The notes under the pieces are model-generated. The model saw only the letters and a program-made list of their open reading frames with translations. It had not been told where the DNA came from and did no database searches. The position numbers and the translations under genes were made by a program. Of a stretch of 11,385 bases of DNA, positions 8,230 through 11,385 are shown piece by piece. Positions within the stretch are counted from its first letter, which is position 1, and every line of letters starts with the position of its first letter. Origin of the DNA: Parvibacillus sp035426385 (GTDB lineage: Bacteria > Bacteroidota > Bacteroidia > Chitinophagales > Saprospiraceae). The DNA lies in assembly GCA_035426385.1 (NCBI GenBank), contig DAOLZQ010000085.1, forward strand, positions 1 to 11,385. The letters are read 5' to 3'.

Positions 8230-8361
8230 GCTGACAACAAAATGTATGTGAACATGGCGGGGTGCGGTTTGAGTTTGTAGTTTAGTTTTTCAAACAACGC
8301 TTGGTTGGTTGGGACAGTTTAGTATTTCAAAGCCCGCAACGTCACATACATAAACGTTAGC
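8230..8361 (+). other. attC-like long palindrome after the Mrr gene (candidate cassette recombination site)
   Basis: Two outer arms face each other across 132 bases. GCTGAC (8230-8235) opposes GTTAGC (8356-8361), ATGTATGTGA (8242-8251) pairs perfectly with TCACATACAT (8342-8351), and GCGGG (8257-8261) pairs with CCCGC (8333-8337). Inside, a 16-base motif AGTTTAGTnTTTCAAA occurs twice (8279-8294, 8316-8331). Size, position just after the stop codon, and a GTTAGC core at the far end resemble an integron attC site (core GTTRRRY). The fit to the core consensus is imperfect (C at the third R position). No integron integrase is in the window. It could instead be a large terminator-like fold. Confidence 0.5.
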
Positions 8362-8389
8362 ATTTATTTTGAGAAGACCTAATTACAAA

Positions 8390-8456
8390 TCTATCGCAGT
8401 TGTGAGAGAATTGAATACTTTTAGATTTCTATCACAGTTATGAGAGATTTTGAATA
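8390..8456 (+). promoter_or_regulatory. Tandem operator-like repeats before the broken DUF1016 gene
   Basis: TCTATCgCAGTTgTGAGAGA (8390-8409) recurs as TCTATCaCAGTTaTGAGAGA (8428-8447), and both are followed by TT(T)GAATA. The period is 38 bases and only 3 of 28 aligned positions differ, plus one extra T. Each unit is itself a partial palindrome (CTATC...GAGAG). Two equal sites just upstream of a start codon suggest repressor binding. TAAATTTG at 8455-8462 matches the -7 consensus but lies too close to the ATG at 8466 for an ordinary leader. Confidence 0.55.
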
Positions 8457-8465
8457 AATTTGACC

Positions 8466-8711
8466 ATGACCAAACTATCAGCATATAGCAGCTTTTTCGG
8501 CGAAATAATCGACACGATTAATTCAGCAAGGTATCATGCTTTTAAGTCTCTGAATAAATTTCATATCGGTCAGAATTTTGAAACCGGACGAATAATCGTT
8601 GAAAATCAAGATAAAAACCAATGGGGTCAATCTATTGTCGACATATTCTCAAAAGACATAAACAAACAAATTGATGGAGTATAAGGCTATTCGCTCCAGA
8701 ATTTATGGAGA
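8466..8711 (+). pseudogene. Broken DUF1016 N-terminal (YhcG-type PD-(D/E)xK nuclease) gene
   Basis: From ATG 8466 the frame reads MTKLSAYSSFFGEIIDTI, then FHIGQNFETGRIIVENQ and WGQSIVDIFSKDINKQIDGV. This is the helical DUF1016 N-terminal domain (family pattern W.IG..I...Q....WG..+...LS.DL...FPG). A TAA stops it at 8682-8684 after 72 residues, but the same frame continues GYSLQNLWR, the family's next motif (GFS..NLW.M). The stop is therefore a nonsense mutation in a longer gene, most simply AAA to TAA. Homology then ends near 8711, close to where repeat B begins. The full protein would be some 330-380 residues with a C-terminal nuclease domain, which is missing. A TTG at 8460 is an alternative start. 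The gene cannot make an active nuclease here. Confidence 0.75.
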
Positions 8712-8718
8712 AGTCATA

Positions 8719-8897
8719 AGCATAGCGCCACTGCACCAGCGGGTTGAGCGAAGTATAGGTCATTTTCTTCATTGTGGTAACATAATGCTTAAATAACCTC
8801 AAAAGACCACTAGATCAGTTGGCTACCTATATGGACAAATGGAAAAAGCGAAGGATTGATACAATGAAGGGTGCGGATATAAGAAAGTTGGCTGCAA
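8719..8897 (+). repeat. Repeat B: direct repeat copy, left-truncated integrase remnant
   Basis: It aligns with repeats A and C from AGCGCC on and ends with the same 21 bases as A (8877-8897). From 8725 it reads APLHQR, then HFLHCGNIMLK, to a stop at 8794-8796, matching APLHHRG and LYLPRGNKMLK of repeat C. The upstream part and the ATG are missing or altered: the segment before AGCGCC is about 13 bases shorter than in C. Its left end abuts the broken DUF1016 gene, and homology to A stops at 8897, 63 bases before the next gene's start. Confidence 0.65.
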
Positions 8898-8960
8898 CTA
8901 TAGACCCTACTATGAATGACAAAAATTAAAGGATTGGAATACCCAAAAAATTATAAAACA

Positions 8961-9668
8961 ATGATAAATCAAATATTCATTTCCGTAGTTCTTATGCTTT
9001 GGTCAGCAGTAGGAGCCACCTGTCAGACTCAACCCTCAAAGTGGATGGCTCAAGCGTATTTTGGAATAGAACAACATGACAAAAGACTTTTCCACTATCC
9101 AGATAGAGACTATTTACTCGACTTACAGCCACATAAATGGGGTACGTATCACTTTGGCTTGAATGTCAACTATGGTTTAATTCACCTTCGGAAATTAAGC
9201 CTTCTTGCAGGCTCTGGAGTCTCATTTGAACTGGCTACATTTAATAGACCATTTGATCATTCACTATTCAATAAGGACTTATTTAGAATTTTAAGGTACG
9301 AAAACAGCTACCTTAAACTTAAAATTCCTTTAAAATTTTCAATACAATATACTGTTGGCAATAGAATATTTTTCTCGGGAGAAGTACTATCCAATTTTGT
9401 TGCTTTTAGAAGAATTGATCAAACTGGAATTAATTCTGAATATTTTCCGTATAAAGAAAGTACTTTTGAGCTAGGTGATATAAATTTTAAGTTAGGGATT
9501 AATTATTGTTTTAAGAAATATTTTATTGGAATAAATTCAAGGGTTGGGAATTTTCAAAAAATAGATAAAATTATTTTTAATTCGCTTATCGAAGATCCTA
9601 GGGTTGATCAAAAATGGGAATGGTACAATCCTTTGAGATTTGATATATCATTTGGATATTTCTGGTAG
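8961..9668 (+). CDS. Small outer-membrane beta-barrel protein of unknown function
   Basis: This 235-residue protein is not one I recognise by name. It begins with a signal peptide (MINQIFISVVLMLWSAVGAT, cleavage near 19-22 before QTQ). The Cys at 21 has no lipobox, so a lipoprotein is unlikely. The mature part is a series of amphipathic strands with many aromatic residues (for example GLNVNYGLI, YLKLKIPLKFSIQY, INFKLGINYCF), and it ends DISFGYFW with a terminal aromatic residue, the usual signal of outer-membrane barrels; 8-10 strands are plausible. The ATG at 8961 is preferred to the in-frame ATG at 8916, whose 15 extra residues would bury the signal peptide. The gene stands alone between repeats B and C and is visibly AT-rich. 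Its role in this defence-rich stretch is unknown. Confidence 0.75.
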   Translation: MINQIFISVVLMLWSAVGATCQTQPSKWMAQAYFGIEQHDKRLFHYPDRDYLLDLQPHKWGTYHFGLNVNYGLIHLRKLSLLAGSGVSFELATFNRPFDHSLFNKDLFRILRYENSYLKLKIPLKFSIQYTVGNRIFFSGEVLSNFVAFRRIDQTGINSEYFPYKESTFELGDINFKLGINYCFKKYFIGINSRVGNFQKIDKIIFNSLIEDPRVDQKWEWYNPLRFDISFGYFW

Positions 9669-9719
9669 ATGAATAACTGAAGACAGATACAGTTGAGTAG
9701 AATTCCTCACCGGATTGCA

Positions 9720-10005
9720 CCAATAAGGTATTCGGCTAACTATTTACCATGCCCCAACTCGGCCACTCCATATATGAAACCCCTATACAAATACGCGCTA
9801 TATTTAACTTATCATGGAAGTACTCACATCCTCAGCCATACTCGCAGCGCCGCTGCATCATCGGGGCGTGATACGCATAGAACTTTATCTTCCTCGTGGT
9901 AACAAAATGCTTAAAAATCATCAAAAGCCTACTGCATCAGTTGGCTCCGGGTCACAATCAATTGAATAAAACCAAGGATTGGTATTAGAATGGTGCGTAA
10001 ATAAG
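9720..10005 (+). repeat. Repeat C: longest copy of the direct repeat
   Basis: Its first 18 bases, CCAATAAGGTATTCGGCT (9720-9737), are identical in repeat D. From about 9772 it aligns with repeat A (ATATATGAAACCC against ATATGAGAACCC), and from AGCGCC with A and B. It loses homology after GGTGCG and AAATAAG (10005), before the GTTGGC core kept in A and B. A 10-base direct repeat, ATTCCTCACC, flanks it at 9702-9711 and 10017-10026. Between 10006 and 10119 I see nothing else. Confidence 0.7.
9814..9969 (+). pseudogene. Degraded N-terminal fragment, probably of a tyrosine integrase (repeat C)
   Basis: From ATG 9814 it reads 51 residues: MEVLTSSAILAAPLHHRG, then VIRIELYLPRGNKMLK, then an apparently frameshifted tail to a stop at 9967-9969. 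Shifting frame after ML gives IIKSL and, further on, GISW-like and KDWY-like traces, as expected if the ancestor had the L..IK.LPG..WS...WY motif of the integrase N-terminal domain. The parallel frame in repeat A supports real ancestry. There is no catalytic domain, so it is non-functional. Confidence 0.5.
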
Positions 10006-10119
10006 TATGAAATGTCATTCCTCACCCAGTGACTTCATGACTCCACGGAACGATATTGGCTAGTATGACAAGACACACTTCATATACGACAACAACTCTC
10101 AAAGGTGAACGAATGTAAT

Positions 10120-10190
10120 TTTTACTCTCATTTTAGTAACGAGAGTAATTATTTAGTATTTTTGCCCTTGTATTAACAATGAGAGTAAAA
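10120..10190 (+). promoter_or_regulatory. fic promoter with three operator half-sites
   Basis: A full match to the Bacteroidota -7 box, TATTTTTG, lies at 10157-10164; a weak -33 (TTTA, 10132-10135) stands 21 bases before it. TTACTCTC (10122-10129) faces GAGAGTAA (10141-10148), and TTTTACTCTCATT (10120-10132) is the exact inverse complement of AATGAGAGTAAAA (10178-10190). One GAGAGTA box thus covers the -33 side, one sits in the spacer and one lies just past the expected transcription start, as in a repressed promoter. The Fic protein's own C-terminal winged helix is the obvious candidate repressor. Confidence 0.65.
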
Positions 10191-10197
10191 CTGACAT

Positions 10198-11295
10198 TTG
10201 AAGAAATTGGGAAAATTTGACCGAAGAATTCCGTATAACGACCTTCCATTGCTACCGCCAAAGGCAGACATAGAAACAAAAAGCATACTTCGAAAAACAA
10301 TTTCGGCAGGACGAGCATTAGCTCAGCTAAATGGGACTTTACTTAATTTACCCAATCCAACCCTGTTTTTAGACACAATTTATTTACAAGAAGCTAAAGC
10401 GAGTTCGGAAGTGGAGAATATAATCACAACAAACGATGAACTTTACAAATCATTGGTTGCTGATAGGAAAATAGAAAATTTAGCTACAAAAGAAGTTTTA
10501 AGCTACAAAGAAGCACTTTGGTTGGGCTTAGAACAATTGAAAACAAAACCATTTATAACAACTAATCTTTGTATAAAAATTGTTCAGTGTATTAAACAAA
10601 ATAACGCTTCAATACGGAACACACCAGGAACTACACTGAGCAACACACAGGGCAAAGTTATTTACACACCACCAAGTGGAGAAACGATTATTCGTGAGAA
10701 ATTAGCAAACTTAGAAAAGTTCATAAACGAAGATGCAACGATAGACCCATTAATAAAAATGGCAATATTGCACTATCAATTTGAAGCGATACATCCGTTC
10801 TCCGACGGTAACGGAAGAACCGGAAGGATTTTATTGTTAATGTATTTAAAACTTTCAGGCTTGTTGGACACGCCAGCAATCTACCTGAGTGAATACATCA
10901 TTAAAAACAAAGTAGAATATTACAGGTGTTTACGGGATGTAACCGAAAAGAACGAATGGGAAGCTTACATTTTGTATATGTTAGATATGATTGAAGAAAC
11001 TTCTAATAAGGGATTGAAAAGACTAAATAGGATCACAACAGCAATGGAAAAAACTGCAATCGAAATCAAAAATAAATTGCCAAAAATTTATTCTAAAGAC
11101 TTGATTGATGTTTTATTCCGCTTACCATATACCAAACGTCAACACTTGATTAACGAAGGTATTGGAAACTTAAAGACAGTTGGAAATTACTTAAAAGTAT
11201 TGGAAGATAACGGTTTTTTGAAATCAGAAAAAGTTGGAAAAGAGAAACTATACTTGAACCCAAAACTTTTAGAAATATTGGAGAACAAAGAATAA
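10198..11295 (+). CDS. Fic-family protein (AMP-transferase fold) with class II inhibitory motif
   Basis: This 365-residue protein uses a TTG start. No in-frame ATG lies near, and the frame above it is closed by stops; an ATG at 10179 is out of frame. The N-terminal Fic/DOC_N domain shows PYNDLPLLPPKADIET (12-27) and covers about 10-90. It includes SSEVEN at 69-74, which fits the inhibitory motif (S/T)xxxE(G/N) with E73 as the switch residue. The Fic core has HPFSDGNGRTGR at 199-210, complete with catalytic H199, and a target-docking flap near GKVIYTPPSG (152-161). The C-terminus (about 297-358) is a winged helix. Such proteins transfer AMP from ATP to a target Ser, Thr or Tyr and are self-inhibited. 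No separate antitoxin gene is present, which fits class II. Target unknown; autoregulation is suggested by the operators upstream. Confidence 0.9.
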   Translation: MKKLGKFDRRIPYNDLPLLPPKADIETKSILRKTISAGRALAQLNGTLLNLPNPTLFLDTIYLQEAKASSEVENIITTNDELYKSLVADRKIENLATKEVLSYKEALWLGLEQLKTKPFITTNLCIKIVQCIKQNNASIRNTPGTTLSNTQGKVIYTPPSGETIIREKLANLEKFINEDATIDPLIKMAILHYQFEAIHPFSDGNGRTGRILLLMYLKLSGLLDTPAIYLSEYIIKNKVEYYRCLRDVTEKNEWEAYILYMLDMIEETSNKGLKRLNRITTAMEKTAIEIKNKLPKIYSKDLIDVLFRLPYTKRQHLINEGIGNLKTVGNYLKVLEDNGFLKSEKVGKEKLYLNPKLLEILENKE

Positions 11296-11321
11296 CTGCC
11301 GATAATCGAGTGACGGCCTCT

Positions 11322-11385
11322 CCAATAAGGTATTCGGCTCAATATTTACCACTCCCCGGCATGTCCACCCCTCAAATGGCACTCT
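11322..11385 (+). repeat. Repeat D: left part of a further copy, cut by the window end
   Basis: CCAATAAGGTATTCGGCT (11322-11339) is identical to the start of repeat C. It is followed by a looser match (ATATTTACCACTCCCC against CTATTTACCATGCCCC). It begins 27 bases after the fic stop codon and has the same orientation as the other copies, so the fic gene too is enclosed by direct repeats. The coding part would lie beyond the window. Confidence 0.6.

Noticed and set aside
9693..9902. Open frame of 69 codons across repeat C
   Set aside because: It is in a different frame from the conserved MEVLTSS reading and has no counterpart in repeats A or B, so it is a chance frame.
9712..10016. Repeat C as a classic MITE
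   Set aside because: No terminal inverted repeats are visible at the ends, although a 10-base flanking direct repeat is present; the coding-like conservation also argues against a MITE.

Overview
The window looks like chromosome of a Bacteroidota bacterium, probably from the Chitinophagia/Sphingobacteriia side. The reasons are an 819-residue outer-membrane barrel with a carboxypeptidase-regulatory-like start and TonB-type plug, exported proteins whose signal peptides end at a Gln, a secreted GH2 enzyme with DUF4982 and GH2 C-terminal domain 5, and a promoter matching the -7 box TAnnTTTG of this phylum. No taxon below that can be read from the sequence with confidence.

Left half (1-6843), ordinary metabolic and envelope genes. 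The edge holds the first 35 codons of an exported protein on the minus strand (1-105). Divergent from it is the outer-membrane receptor-like protein (426-2885). After a 513-base gap come a CPBP-family intramembrane protease (3399-3959) and, convergent with it, a secreted GH2 beta-galactosidase-like enzyme (4336-6843, minus). A REP-like palindromic element (4061-4162) and a perfect 8-bp-stem hairpin (4243-4273) lie between these last two.

Right half (7046-11385), an AT-rich accessory array read entirely on the plus strand. Its order is repeat A, Mrr-type restriction endonuclease, attC-like palindrome, tandem operators with a broken DUF1016/YhcG-type nuclease gene, repeat B, small outer-membrane barrel protein, repeat C, operator-flanked promoter, Fic protein, repeat D (cut by the window end). 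Repeats A, B, C and D are diverged direct copies of one sequence. A, B and C still read, with substitutions and small indels, as the start of one protein (APLHHRG...LYLP.GN.ML). I judge this to be the N-terminus of a Bacteroidota tyrosine-type integrase; that naming is an inference.

The main point of interest is this array. Defence-type or unassigned genes are separated by same-orientation remnants of what looks like an integrase 5' end. One cassette (Mrr) is bounded by GTTGGC on the left and by a long palindrome ending in GTTAGC on the right, much like an integron gene cassette. The homology of repeats A and B stops just past GTTGGCTGCAA, where the cargo starts. No intact integrase lies in the window, so the mechanism is unproved. 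Mrr, DUF1016-type nucleases and Fic proteins are all families found in defence islands or toxin systems, which fits a defence-cassette hot spot.
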